Positions 46,301 to 56,100 of a stretch of DNA of 64,000 bases are shown here, in pieces. The notes beneath the pieces are model-generated. The model did not search any database, was not told the origin of the DNA, and saw only the letters and a list, made by a program, of their open reading frames with translations. The position numbers were made by a program, and so were the translations under genes. Source of the DNA: Chondrosia reniformis (lineage: Eukaryota > Porifera > Demospongiae > Chondrillida > Chondrillidae); contig OX359194.1 in assembly GCA_947172415.1 (NCBI GenBank), forward strand, positions 6,516,401 to 6,580,400. The letters run 5' to 3'. Numbering within the stretch: the stretch's first letter is position 1; every line of letters starts with the position of its first letter.

Positions 46301-47625
46301 TGGGTGATGCTCGTAACACATGGGTGATGCTTGTAACACATGGTCTATACTTGTGATTCCCATGATGTGGTCTACTGTTCTTTATTGATAACTTATCCAT
46401 ACTGTATGACCCATCAGCCAAGGAAGGCTACTTTTCATTGGGCCCAGTTAACATACAGAAAGTAAATCAAATAAATAGCAGAAAGTTTAGTGATAAATAC
46501 AATCATTATAAAGGAAATGTATGTACTGCTGGTTAAACTCTTCATTTATCATTCCTAGCCACCTCTTACAGCTATATATCTTGATCTGCCATTTTGAACA
46601 TGTTGGTAATTTAGTCAGCAAGTGCATTTTACAGTATTTGTTACTTAAAGAAATGCAACACATCAGCTCTGCTTATTTCTTCTGTTAGGAAACTTCTGAA
46701 GCTGAGGGAATTAATGCAATGCCAACTTTCAAGTTCTACAGAAATGGAAAGAAGGTATTTTAGTGCACCGCATCACCTAACTAGTGTCATGTAGATTTAG
46801 AATGGACATATAGATGTAGGAAGTGGGGGGCACCAGGGGAATGTGCCCCCCCCCCCCCAAACTATCTAGATTTTCACTCTTAAGCTGAGTAAAGTTATAC
46901 TAGGCTTAAAGATTTTGAAATAAATGTAACATTCTAAATATTAAATGTAAACTTTCAACAAATTATTATTGTGTCGTTCTATACTGAAACAGAATGAGTC
47001 ATGTTTATAATACTAACCTTGACGAAGTCGGAAATGTTTGTAATCAGACTAGCAATTAGTATGCAAAGGAAAAATGGCAGTGCAAAGATCGATCGATTAT
47101 TTTGGTTCTCACAATGCACATATGGCCATATATATCTCAATGTCATGGTGATAGTCAAAGTTCGCTATCAGGAGATAACTTGACAAATTCGAATAGAAAG
47201 AAACTTAACAATTTTCTTTTATCTTTTATAATACAAGTGTGATATATATAATAATGTGTAATGCTATAGCCTTGCTATAAATAATTTATGACCGTATGCA
47301 CCTTTCAGATCAAGTGAGCTACCAGGTATATGGTGCCTCACCTTTCTATTTGGCATTCCTACGCCTATGATAATGGATATTGTTATGAATTATTGGGCTC
47401 CCTAAAAAGTAGCCAGATCAAGAGCTACATCAGTATAATAGTGAAAAAGTAAAGGAGTTAGTGTATTCAGGTACCTTGTAATTGTGATTTGACTTTGGGA
47501 AATAACCTCCTTTGAATAGTGTGCCTTGATGATATGTGTATTATACAGTTTTGAATATGTAGGTTGATGAAATGACTGGAGCCAGTGAAGCAAAGTTGAG
47601 AGAGAAGATTGAACAGAATAAGTAG
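40347..47625 (+). CDS. TXN: Thioredoxin, copy A
   Basis: Five exons: 40347-40370, 40440-40544, 45681-45740, 46689-46754, 47563-47625; 105 residues, the same length as human thioredoxin. It has the classical redox site WCGPC (in [11 protein letters not shown]), the AMPTFKFY block with the cis-proline, and GDKLVVVDF. Role: cytosolic disulfide reductase, reduced by thioredoxin reductase, and an electron donor for ribonucleotide reductase, whose R2 gene lies immediately upstream. Intron 2 is 5.1 kb because of a 4.4-kb transposon; the same intron in copy B is 268 bp. Start chosen by alignment of [11 protein letters not shown] with MVKQIESKTAF. Confidence 0.96.
40911..40951 (+). repeat. Left terminal inverted repeat of the P-like transposon
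   Basis: Pairs perfectly with 45283-45323. The inner end contains ACGCGT and the palindrome TGACGTCA (CRE/ATF-type site). Confidence 0.95.
41227..41233 (+). promoter_or_regulatory. TATA box of the transposase gene
   Basis: TATAAAA lies 126 bp before the transposase start codon, inside the element. No start codon that opens a zinc-finger frame lies between it and 41359. Confidence 0.5.
41359..44107 (+). CDS. P-element-type transposase without visible THAP domain
   Basis: Two exons: 41359-41521 and 41676-44107; 864 residues. The N-terminus is very basic ([15 protein letters not shown]), with no C2CH THAP finger visible. A possible metal-binding stretch has Cys215, Cys226 and Cys229. The middle and end match P-element/THAP9 transposases: [21 protein letters not shown], then an RNase H-like core with Asp434 (FDEIYIK), Asp576 (SDAPHLLK), and Asp791/Glu794 in [16 protein letters not shown]. 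The DxxE spacing agrees with the acidic pair known in the Drosophila enzyme. The protein ends in a nuclear-localisation-like [16 protein letters not shown] signals follow at about 44198. Role: cut-and-paste transposition of its own element; the intact frame suggests function. Confidence 0.9.
44239..45225 (-). CDS. Second protein of the P-like transposon (accessory, unknown)
   Basis: Single exon of 328 residues, with its start codon 58 bp inside the right terminal repeat, so its promoter must lie in or next to that repeat. No known domain name can be given with certainty. The block [20 protein letters not shown] and the later [17 protein letters not shown] resemble the YiaGyvvrKL and RGGL-ps motifs I recall from C-terminal parts of P/THAP9-like transposases. 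The transposase encoded by the other gene stops shortly after its DPLENFF motif and lacks these blocks. I infer a split: one part of the ancestral protein is now made from a separate, convergent gene. The tail is rich in Lys and Ser. It could also be an unrelated captured gene. Confidence 0.75.
   Translation of the reverse strand: MADRIDTYSLFLSFVTSLENGIHSNNFSKRGKTQNTEIKRFLEAASAQEEIVRQFSIDLYEVVQRCIILSCATEQQCRERSSKAFYQLQLKVVIDLWHKVHRELSLQPPDPLWPQTITRLIFEDSLAKRLSEKRSKGAVSTEESAVIQADQENALRYAAGFVPFKLLKKYKKKDTEEAAAIVNCLSNMAVQGEESSFLAYTSEWIKAINRGGLFECTDASYQFFRCMEMRTAMKGHVVGSTVADSEIISSVCSSESVLSHWESLASTLREESKMALLKDIIELWLTIRLHAFTKMILEQFKKEKEITTSKATSLRANLSSLSSTSSRK
45283..45323 (-). repeat. Right terminal inverted repeat of the P-like transposon
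   Basis: Reverse complement of 40911-40951 without mismatch. Contains TGACGTCA 58 bp upstream of the second gene's start codon. Confidence 0.95.
46102..46346. repeat. 20-bp minisatellite in thioredoxin A intron 3
   Basis: About 12 copies of GTAACACATGGGTGATGCTC with a few variants (TTGTAACAC, GTGACAC). Frames on the minus strand stay open through it but belong to no gene. Confidence 0.93.
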
Positions 47626-47791
47626 CAACCTGCATTGATCAATACATAGTAGTATTAACTCGATATAGTATAGCAGTATAGTGTATACCTATGAGCAGCT
47701 AAATTAGCTTTTCCTTTTTGTATAATTGTGAATTTCGCATCGATTCCAGAGCGCTGGTTCACGGGGGGAATACCCTAATCCTCTCCAAAGA

Positions 47792-48890
47792 ATGCAGCCA
47801 AAAATTTTGAAGACGAGTGTAGGTTTTCTTGTACATTACGAGCCTATAGTTTGTGAGATTTTTACTTGATCATAAAGCTTAGGTTTGTGCCAACATAGGG
47901 CGAGTTTGATGAGTCGCTTGCTGGAGCTGGGGACAGACTGGTGGTCGTACTGTTTTATGCAGAATGGTGTCTGTCGTGCAGATCTATGACGCCTATTTAT
48001 GAGGTAGGAAGTGAGTATAACCTTACCAGTCAAAGCTTATAATCAGTTGCGTTCGGTTTTACCAGGTAACACCACACCGCTAGTACACACTTAAAATATT
48101 GCATATATGTGTACATGACTTAGAATTCTGTAATAAGCAAATAGCATTCACTGGGCATTTGCCCGTAAATGGTGCTCATTCACCCTTGTGAAAATTATCT
48201 GAAAATGTGATCAGGCTGTTTATTACTTTTAAATTATCTATACACATAATTTTACTTCCTGATTATAATAGACATTGAGTGAAGAATTTACAGATTCCAT
48301 ATTCTACAAGGTTCATATTGAAGACAATGAGGTATGCTAGTGATCTTATTAGCTTATTAGGACAGTGGGCGTGATCATATATCCACCATGTGGAGTACTG
48401 TACATGTATGGGCAGTTTCCAAGCTTTGGTGATATTTTTTGTCATTAAATTTACAGGAAACAGCAGAGAGCCAGAAAATAAAGGCTTTGCCAACCTTTAT
48501 ATTTTACAGAAAGGCTGAGAAGGTAAAATCTTAATCTTGTCCCTATGTATGTCTTGTCTATGAGTAATCATGTGATAATCAAACCACAAGTAATCATTTT
48601 CAAACATATGAAGAGGGAAAAATACAGTGCACCTAGTCTCAATTCCAGCCCCTATCCTCCACGTGCATCACTATTGCACTTTATTTGTCCCCAGATATAG
48701 TAATGTTAACAGATGAGGTACATTTTGAAATACATATACAGTACGCAAATTTAGAGTGCAGTATCAATGCGTGTAATTACACTCTGTTTTTTCTATGTAA
48801 TGCACGTAGGTGTTCTCAATAATTGGAGCAAATGAACAAAAATTAAGAGAAGCCATTGCGAAATATACAGCGGTTGCCAAGCAACGATAA
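47792..48890 (+). CDS. Thioredoxin-like protein, copy B, with WCLSC active site
   Basis: Five exons: 47792-47818, 47899-48003, 48272-48331, 48457-48522, 48810-48890; 112 residues. Intron positions equal those of copy A, so it is a tandem duplicate, and part of intron 2 is still alignable (48097-48240 against the two flanks of the transposon in copy A). The redox site is WCLSC instead of WCGPC. Both cysteines are kept, but the middle residues change, which in thioredoxins shifts redox potential and partner choice. The cis-proline block ALPTFIFY is intact. The C-terminus is seven residues longer, and its codons contain the RFX X-box described below. The stop lies 61 bp before the IFT46 start. 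Confidence 0.93.
48873..48885 (+). promoter_or_regulatory. RFX X-box upstream of IFT46
   Basis: GTTGCCAAGCAAC matches the RFX consensus GTNRCC N RGYAAC at every position. It overlaps the last codons of thioredoxin B and ends 66 bp before the IFT46 start codon. Ciliary genes are established RFX targets in several animals. Confidence 0.7.
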
Positions 48891-48951
48891 TGAAAATTTA
48901 TATTGATATTACCAGTATGATTTACATAAATTTAATCATTGTTTGAACAAT

Positions 48952-51900
48952 ATGGCGACCCACGAAGTAAGTCCGAAGTTTGGTAGAGAAGTGCGATTTT
49001 AAATTAATCAATATTAGAGAAAGGATAAAGTCAATTTTATAGTGCGCTTAATCTTCTGGTGTAGAGTAAGGTCGTTCAGAACCAACCGTATGATGAAACT
49101 GTCGATATAAGCGATCCAGAAGAGATTCCTAGTGTGCAGGCGAGCCCCAGAGTACCTGTAGGAGCTCCTCAGACGGAGGGAGAAGTAAGTTGTACAGATG
49201 ACACGTCTTTTATCCCAACAGGCTGCACCATTAGGGCTTCATACCTGTATAACATACACATAGGTTTCATGAGTTAGCTTAAGAAGAGGGAGGTATTGAG
49301 GCAGTTGTAACTCATTGGCAGAGCATCTGGTGGTGATACGTATGTATGCAATATTGTTTTATGAAACATGAGTGAGGGTAATAACAGCTCTTCTGGGTTC
49401 AATTTTCAGCAATTGTTTCTTTCATGTTTTTCTCTCTTCATTATGCTTGAGACCGATTAAAATTACTTGTGGTTTGATTATCACCTCAATTATTCATATG
49501 TAATGCTACTATATGTAGGTACAGCGGCAACGTGGAGATGACCACATAGGTATGTATGATTCGGAAGAGAGTGAAGGAGAGGAGCCCTCGGAGAGCGAAG
49601 AAGATGGTAGAACGCAAGGACCACTCGCAGGGTAAGACCCCCTCATCTATTAGGCTCACGTAGCCAGACCACTACTCCATGAATGTGGAGGTGAGATAGC
49701 GGTCTGGCTACACACACTACTGATCTATAATGACATATTAATTTTTTTGATTAAGCTTGTTTAGATGTGTGTTGACTACTTGATGTACATATCCCCTCCT
49801 TGCATTAGTGCTTATGATCCATCAGAGTTTGATCATTTGGTAGTCTCTCCTGAAGTGAAGGACCTATTCAAACATATAACTAGATTTCAGCCCCAAAGCA
49901 TTGAATTGGACAACAAATTGAAACCTTTCATTCCAGAATACATTCCTGCAATTGGAGATATTGACGCCTATCTTAAAGTACATATGTACCAATTCAAGCT
50001 GTCCATGTTAAATGTTAATGGTTTAGAGGACTACTTTATGCTTCCCTTTTTAATGTTTATCATAGGTCAGCAGGCCTGATGGTGTAGTCGACGATCTGGG
50101 GTCAAAGGTCCTGGATGAGCCATGTGCCAAGCAGTCAGACCCAACTGTGCTTGACCTCCACTTGAGAGCCATAGCCAAACAGACCAACGTGAAGCCAATG
50201 GTATGTGTACCATTAACTGTAACCCTATTACCAAAATTTGTTGAGTTGTTTGAAAAATGATGGATAGTTGTTTTGTATTGATCATATGAATACGGTCAAC
50301 TCTCGACTGTCCTCTGGTGTACTTTATAATGAGAGTTGACTGTAGTCAACAGATGGTTTGAGAAGAAAAGATGAATGTACACAGATGTGAGGAGTACTGA
50401 TGTGTATGTACAGGTTGTGAGGAGTACTGATGTATATGTACAGGTTGTGAGGAGTACTGATGTGTATGTACAGGTTGTGAGGAGTATTGATGTGTATGTA
50501 CAGGTTGTGAGGAGTACTGATGTGTATGTACAGGTTGTGAGGAGTACTGATGTATATGTACAGGTTGTGAGGAGTACTGATGTGTATGTACAGGTTGTGA
50601 GGAGTATTGATGTATATGTACAGGTTGTGAGGAGTACTGATGTGTATGTACAGGTTGTGAGGAGTACTGATGTGTATGTACAGGTTGTGAGGAGTACTGA
50701 TGTGTATGTACAGGTTGTGAGGAGTACTGATGTGTATGTACAGGTTGTGAGGAGTACTGATGTGTATGTACAGGTTGTGAGGAGTATTGATGTGTATGTA
50801 CAGGTTGTGAGGAGTACTGATGTATATGTACAGGTTGTGAGGAGTACTGATGTATATGTACAGGTTGTGAGGAGTACTGATGTGTATGTACAGGTTGTGA
50901 GGAGTACTGATGTGTATGTACAGGTTGTGAGGAGTACTGATGTGTATGTACAGGTTGTGAGGAGTACTGATGTGTATGTACAGGTTGTGAGGAGTACTGA
51001 TGTGTATGTACAGGTTGTGAGGAGTATTGATGTGTATGTACAGGTTGTGAGGAGTACTGATGTATATGTACAGGTTGTGAGGAGTACTGATGTATATGTA
51101 CAGGTTGTGAGGAGTACTGATGTGTATGTACAGGTTGTGAGGAGTACTGATGTGTATGTACATGTTGTGAGGAGTGTTGATGTGTATGTACATGTTGTGA
51201 GGAGTGTTGATGTGTATGTACAGGTTGTGAGGAGTATTGATGTATATGTACAGGTTGTGAGGAGTATTGATGATCCAGAGAAGAACCCAAAGGCTTTGGA
51301 CAACTGGATAGATAACATTGCTGAACTTCACAGACAAAAACCTGCACAAACAGTACATTATACAAAGTATGTGCATGTTACAGTCACCATGCATAGATCT
51401 ACAATGTAGTTCCCCAAGGTGTAACAGCTCCACTGATTATCTTTGAACTAGGACGATGCCTGAAATGGAGAGTCTCATGCAAGAATGGCCTCAGCAGTTT
51501 GAGGAGCTCCTCGGCACAGTTGGGCTGCCCAAAGCTGAACTGGACTGCAGCTTAACTGAATATGTGGACATTGCATGTGGTAAAGAGAAATGCATGACAA
51601 ACATACATACGTACATGCATACAGATGTACGTACAAATAATCTTGGTACATGTACGTATATACGTACTTATGTTTTGGATGACTGGGAGGTGATCACTGG
51701 TTGCCATTCAATAAGACTCAAGTCCCCCAACCAAGATAAGACTTTAGTCACTTGGTTGGTCAGGCATAATACGTAATTCCAGTATATACATACATTTGTA
51801 TTTCAGTATTGTGTATGTTATATATGAACTTTGTAACAGCATTATTAGATATTCCAGTCTACAAGAACCGTGTCCAGTCTCTACACGTGCTGTTTTCTCT

Positions 51901-52485
51901 TTACATGGAGTTTAAGAATTCACAAGTACGTACGTACATGATATGTGTAATTGTTAGCACTGAGAAGTGTGAGAAGTTGAACTTGCTACATCTACTTAGT
52001 GTATATGTGTGTGCAGACTCTTTATATGTACTCACAACCACTGAGCAGTATTTTAAATATTTAACAATTTTATAATATCTTTTGGATGGTTCATCTGTCG
52101 ATAATTTTGAGCATCTAAAGACACAGTTTTTTTGTTCTTCGTTCTGTCGGACGTTTCGACCCTGGGGGTCTTCTTCAGCGACTGAATGAGCCATCCAAAA
52201 GATAAGTTTGACACAGTCAGAAGAAATCCTTATTCTATTAACTTTATAATAATACATAGCTAGCAAATTATAGGCTGGAATCAAGAATGACGGATCATGA
52301 TACATACCTAAGAACCAGCTGCCTCTGTAATCTTTATGCAGTTGTCATAGTATTTACCCATATATACGTAGGTCATTCCTTTAATGTCTATAGCTGTATA
52401 TATGTATATATACTTGTAGCATTTTAAGAAGAGCAGTGCACACCAGAGAAAGCAAAGGAGTGACAGTGTTACTACAGAACCTTGA
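48952..52485 (+). CDS. IFT46: Intraflagellar transport protein 46
   Basis: Nine exons: 48952-48966, 49065-49184, 49519-49631, 49809-49977, 50066-50200, 51254-51366, 51452-51579, 51840-51925, 52420-52485; 314 residues against about 304 in human. IFT46 is a core subunit of the IFT-B complex that carries cargo along cilia. The match to the family runs through the whole C-terminal domain: AYDPSEFDHL, LDNKLKPFIPEYIPAIGDID, VLDEPCAKQSDPTVL, DDPEKNPKALDNWID, MQEWPQQFEELL, LLDIPVYKNRVQSLHVLFSL. The N-terminus is acidic (SEESEGEEPSESEED), as usual. Intron 5 contains 29 copies of a 30-bp unit that repeats the exon 6 acceptor and first codons; the model uses the last acceptor, which gives the conserved length. 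Confidence 0.95.
49312..49505 (+). mobile_element. tRNA-derived SINE (family S1) in IFT46 intron 2
   Basis: A-box-like TAACTCATTGGCAGAGC and B-box-like GGGTTCAATTTT, separated by an insertion, then the shared tail ACTTGTGGTTTGATTATC. Confidence 0.65.
49660..49712. repeat. Short imperfect hairpin in IFT46 intron 3
   Basis: GTAGCCAGACC is inverted as GGTCTGGCTAC about 30 bp further on, and the inner bases also pair in part. It is probably the remnant of a foldback element. Confidence 0.5.
50384..51253 (+). repeat. 30-bp minisatellite that repeats the IFT46 exon 6 acceptor
   Basis: Twenty-nine tandem units of GTTGTGAGGAGTACTGAT plus GTGTATGTACAG (with ATTG or TATATG variants) run directly into exon 6. 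The unit contains the TGTACAG acceptor and the sequence that opens the exon (codons V V R S I/T D). Since 30 is a multiple of three and no unit has a stop in that frame, the whole array is open and in frame with exon 6. Confidence 0.95.
52077..52203 (-). mobile_element. Small inverted-repeat element (MITE family M1), copy 2
   Basis: In IFT46 intron 8. Inverted ends (ATCTTTTGGATGGTTCAT against ATGAGCCATCCAAAAGAT, one mismatch). On the minus strand the core at 52178-52149 is CTGAAGAAGACCCCCAGGG then TCGAAACGTCC. Confidence 0.75.
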
Positions 52486-53139
52486 ACACTTCAATCTTCT
52501 TTTATACTATATGCATGTCCCTATGTATGTGTATAAATTTGACACATTAATATTCAAATGACTGCCACTTTACCAATTCAGCATTTAAAGTAGTTTGTAT
52601 GTACTCAATGCTACATTTGCACCAAATTATAGTATATGTACTATTGAGTTTTCATGGTGAAGTTATTTTAATCATTACTAATTTTAGTGCTTGATTCTGC
52701 TACATATATATTAAAATTTATGTATATAATACATATATATATATATATATACTTTATGATGATATGCCCATTTTGTTTCTAGGTCCTTTCTTGGAGCCAT
52801 ATGAATTATTTAATTAATTAATTAATTATATTATATTATATTATTTATTTATATTAGATTACCTTAGTATATTGTAACTTGTACTGTATATATAGTTATA
52901 CACTCCGCCCCTCAGAGTGTATGTATATATATTGCATAACAGTTACTATGGTTACACTGTCCAATTTTAGTATACACAATTACAATTGTACATGTAATGA
53001 TCATGTTGACATACATATGTAACTATTCAGTGTCACTATAGGTACTCTTGCAATTGATATTGAATTAAATACATAAAAATTGAGTACAATCGTTAAAAAG
53101 ATTTTGTATATATACAGTTAAATAAAGTATGTACGTATG
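52486..53139. other. AT-rich spacer between convergent IFT46 and MCTP genes
   Basis: Contains TA and TTAA runs (about 52735-52850). No exon or RNA gene seen. Confidence 0.6.
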
Positions 53140-56100
53140 TTACTGTTTCTTCTTTTTTCTTGAATTTTTCTTACTAGATTTCTTGCTGTCTCTGTCCAGA
53201 CTCTCCCATTTAGCCTATGATTAATGAATATAATTATGTATCATGTGACCAGCATTGCCAAGTATCATACACAGTAACAAGGCAATGTGCTGGGGACATT
53301 ACAGTGATATATACATGAGTGTGTCACACGACTGTCACATGAGTGTCACATGGGCTACTCACCAGTTCCCTATCATTGGGTAGTCTAGATAAAAAGTCTA
53401 GCAGTTCATTGTTTGGTATATAGTTTGGATTCAATAGCCTTTTTGAAAACTTGTTTAATCCTAATAACACAAACAACATGAGAATGAAAGCAAGCAGTCG
53501 GCCATATTGTAGTCATGGAAACAGTGCAACTCACCCCATGCTAAGATCAAGAATCTAGGTGGAATGGCATAGAGGACTGCAGTAGCTAATAGTAACAGAG
53601 TAATAGCGAGCCAACAGCAGAATGGGACTGACCACTGAAAGAGACTACAGGATAAAGAAAGAACTTAACACAACTGCACAATAAAGAGGTTGCTGGACTT
53701 CTTCAGACTATAATGAAGCAATCCTCACTTTTTAATTCTTTCTCCAAGACTAGCAATGTACACCAAAACAATTTGCACCGATAGAAGAACGTCTTGGATT
53801 TGCTTGAACTTGCTTACTAAACTACTTGGTGATCCAGCCTCATTATCACTCCAATCTTCATCCGATTCTGAAAGTTCAGACTGAAGATGGAATTCAATAC
53901 AGAACATAAAATTGGTGCAAGCAATAAATGAAGTATTTGAACTTTACTAAATTGCATCGTGTACATAATAATGTGTAACACAATGCAATAAATAATAAAT
54001 AAGCTGGTACCACTTTCAAGAATATTATGTGCGAATAAGAAATAGAATACCTTACAAAATGTAAGTTATGCAAAACATGCACACTCTATCAATATTTAAC
54101 AAAAACAATATTTCCATTGAAAAGTTTTCTAAGCCCTCGACCTTCATATTGAATCCAAAATCTCACACACACAATGTATGTACATTCCTGAAGCATCAGT
54201 GACACTTTATTGATCAGGTCACTCTCAGCTATTCTCTATAGCTGGTAGCTCAAAAGGGTGAAGACCTACTTATTAACATATTTTGCAGTGTGTTTCAATA
54301 GATTTATAAAATATTGCTCCACTCCAGTCACATTCCTGCACAGGCAAATCGCCTTATGACACACTAAATTGCCAGCATACTTCATCGTTTACGTATACAC
54401 ACATATGAGAGAGTCTAGCACATGTTATTGACATATATATACATTACAGCCTAGGGAAAAAAGGGAAAAAAGGGAAAAAGGGAAATATATCCTTATACAA
54501 GTTTTCAAGTCCTAAGCCTCATGTTGACATCAACCATGTCTTTGCTGTCTGAAAATGGTCTTTTAGATTATTCATACATATGTAGCCTAACAAATATGAT
54601 ATTCATTTAAGAGAGCAAGCTTACCTCAAATTGGTCATAAGAAAATACTGTCCTTTGTGTCTTCTGAGAGCCTACCGTGAGCCTGAGGTACTGCACGATG
54701 AAAACCATCGCAAGCAGGAAGCATGGCATCCAATATTCAAAACAGAGACATCCCCAGACAAAGACCTACACACAAGTACGCATACAGAAGCAACATGACA
54801 CAAGGTACCCCTACAATAATAAATACTACATACATATATATGAGGAATATATAATACTACATACAGGGATGTATGTATAACTTATAACCAGTGGTGAGAG
54901 GACAGTAGCCAAAATATAATACAAGGCTGATTAATTATATTCTAGTGTGGACATCCAATTCCATGGGCTATCACTCCTTTATACATGACGATGCAATACA
55001 ACTGATCAATGAATACTATTAGCTTGATCGTCTATAAATGTCTTTCATTCTGTGTACTGCAGAGTGTCACTTACTATTAGAGCTAAAACTGAATGAACCT
55101 TATTCTCCCAGGCAAACAAGCCATTCACAAACTGGAGCACCATAAGAATAGTACGAATAATATTAGCCACACGCCTTATGCCTGAGACAAGAACTCTGCG
55201 ATTAAATTTGTCTTCTTCATGTAATACTTTTACTTCTCGAGGTTGGATGGTCCGAATACTAGCTCTAACGGGGTTGTAAACCATCTGACAATACAGGTGT
55301 ATTTCGGCCTTTCCAACTTGCTCAATTCCCCCTTTATCCCGAAGTGTAACAGCTTGTGGACCAGCTTGTAGCTACAGAGCAGGCAAAAGAGATGGATCAA
55401 CACAAATAAAATAATAGTCTCACTCCCACTGACTATGGAGAAGGGGTACACTTAAACTTTTAAATATGAAAATATATGAGGTGTACTCCTAATCCAAATC
55501 AAAACTGATTTCATCCATTTTCTCTATGTACATACATATATACAGATGTGTGTATACAGAAAGGTTGAATACAGTGCCCAATTATGAATACACTACAATT
55601 TGAGATGAAGTGACAATTTGCTAGATATTATATTTTCACTTCTAAGTTTAGTTAACAGTGACTCATGGCCTCAGCTTGCCCTTGTGCTCTTTTTTGATGC
55701 ATGTGTCACTTAAATAATAATAATATTTAAAACAATAAACTACGCAACGGAGAACATAAGACTGGAGCCCACTATTACTCATGTACACATGTTGGTAAGA
55801 AATTAATTTGATCTTTTCTTTGATCTCTATTTAATCTTTATCTTAATTGGTAACAGTTCCAGTTACTCAATGATGTAATAAAATATAGTACATACCTTAA
55901 GCAAAGGAATGGAAACTTTTCCAAGAAATTCACTTCCCTTTTTCGCCTCTCCACTGTATAGTGTTATATCAAGGGCTTCATGTATATCCTTAATATGACT
56001 ACAAAGGATATATCGCACATGCCTTAAGGTGAGAATAATCATACAACTTAAACAGAGTGGGCGAAGTGAGAAAATGTTGGCAGACGGACTCACAAGTTAA

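Noticed and set aside
45985-46421. Minus-strand His/Pro/Cys repeat frames
   Set aside because: 20-bp minisatellite in thioredoxin A intron 3; the same peptide appears in all three frames.
50384-51253. CRISPR-like array of 30-bp repeats
   Set aside because: The units are contiguous without spacers and lie in an animal intron.
50296-51433. Three long minus-strand frames of ten-residue repeats
   Set aside because: Shadow frames of the 30-bp array. All three minus frames are open at once. Only the plus frame continuous with IFT46 exon 6 has any coding argument.
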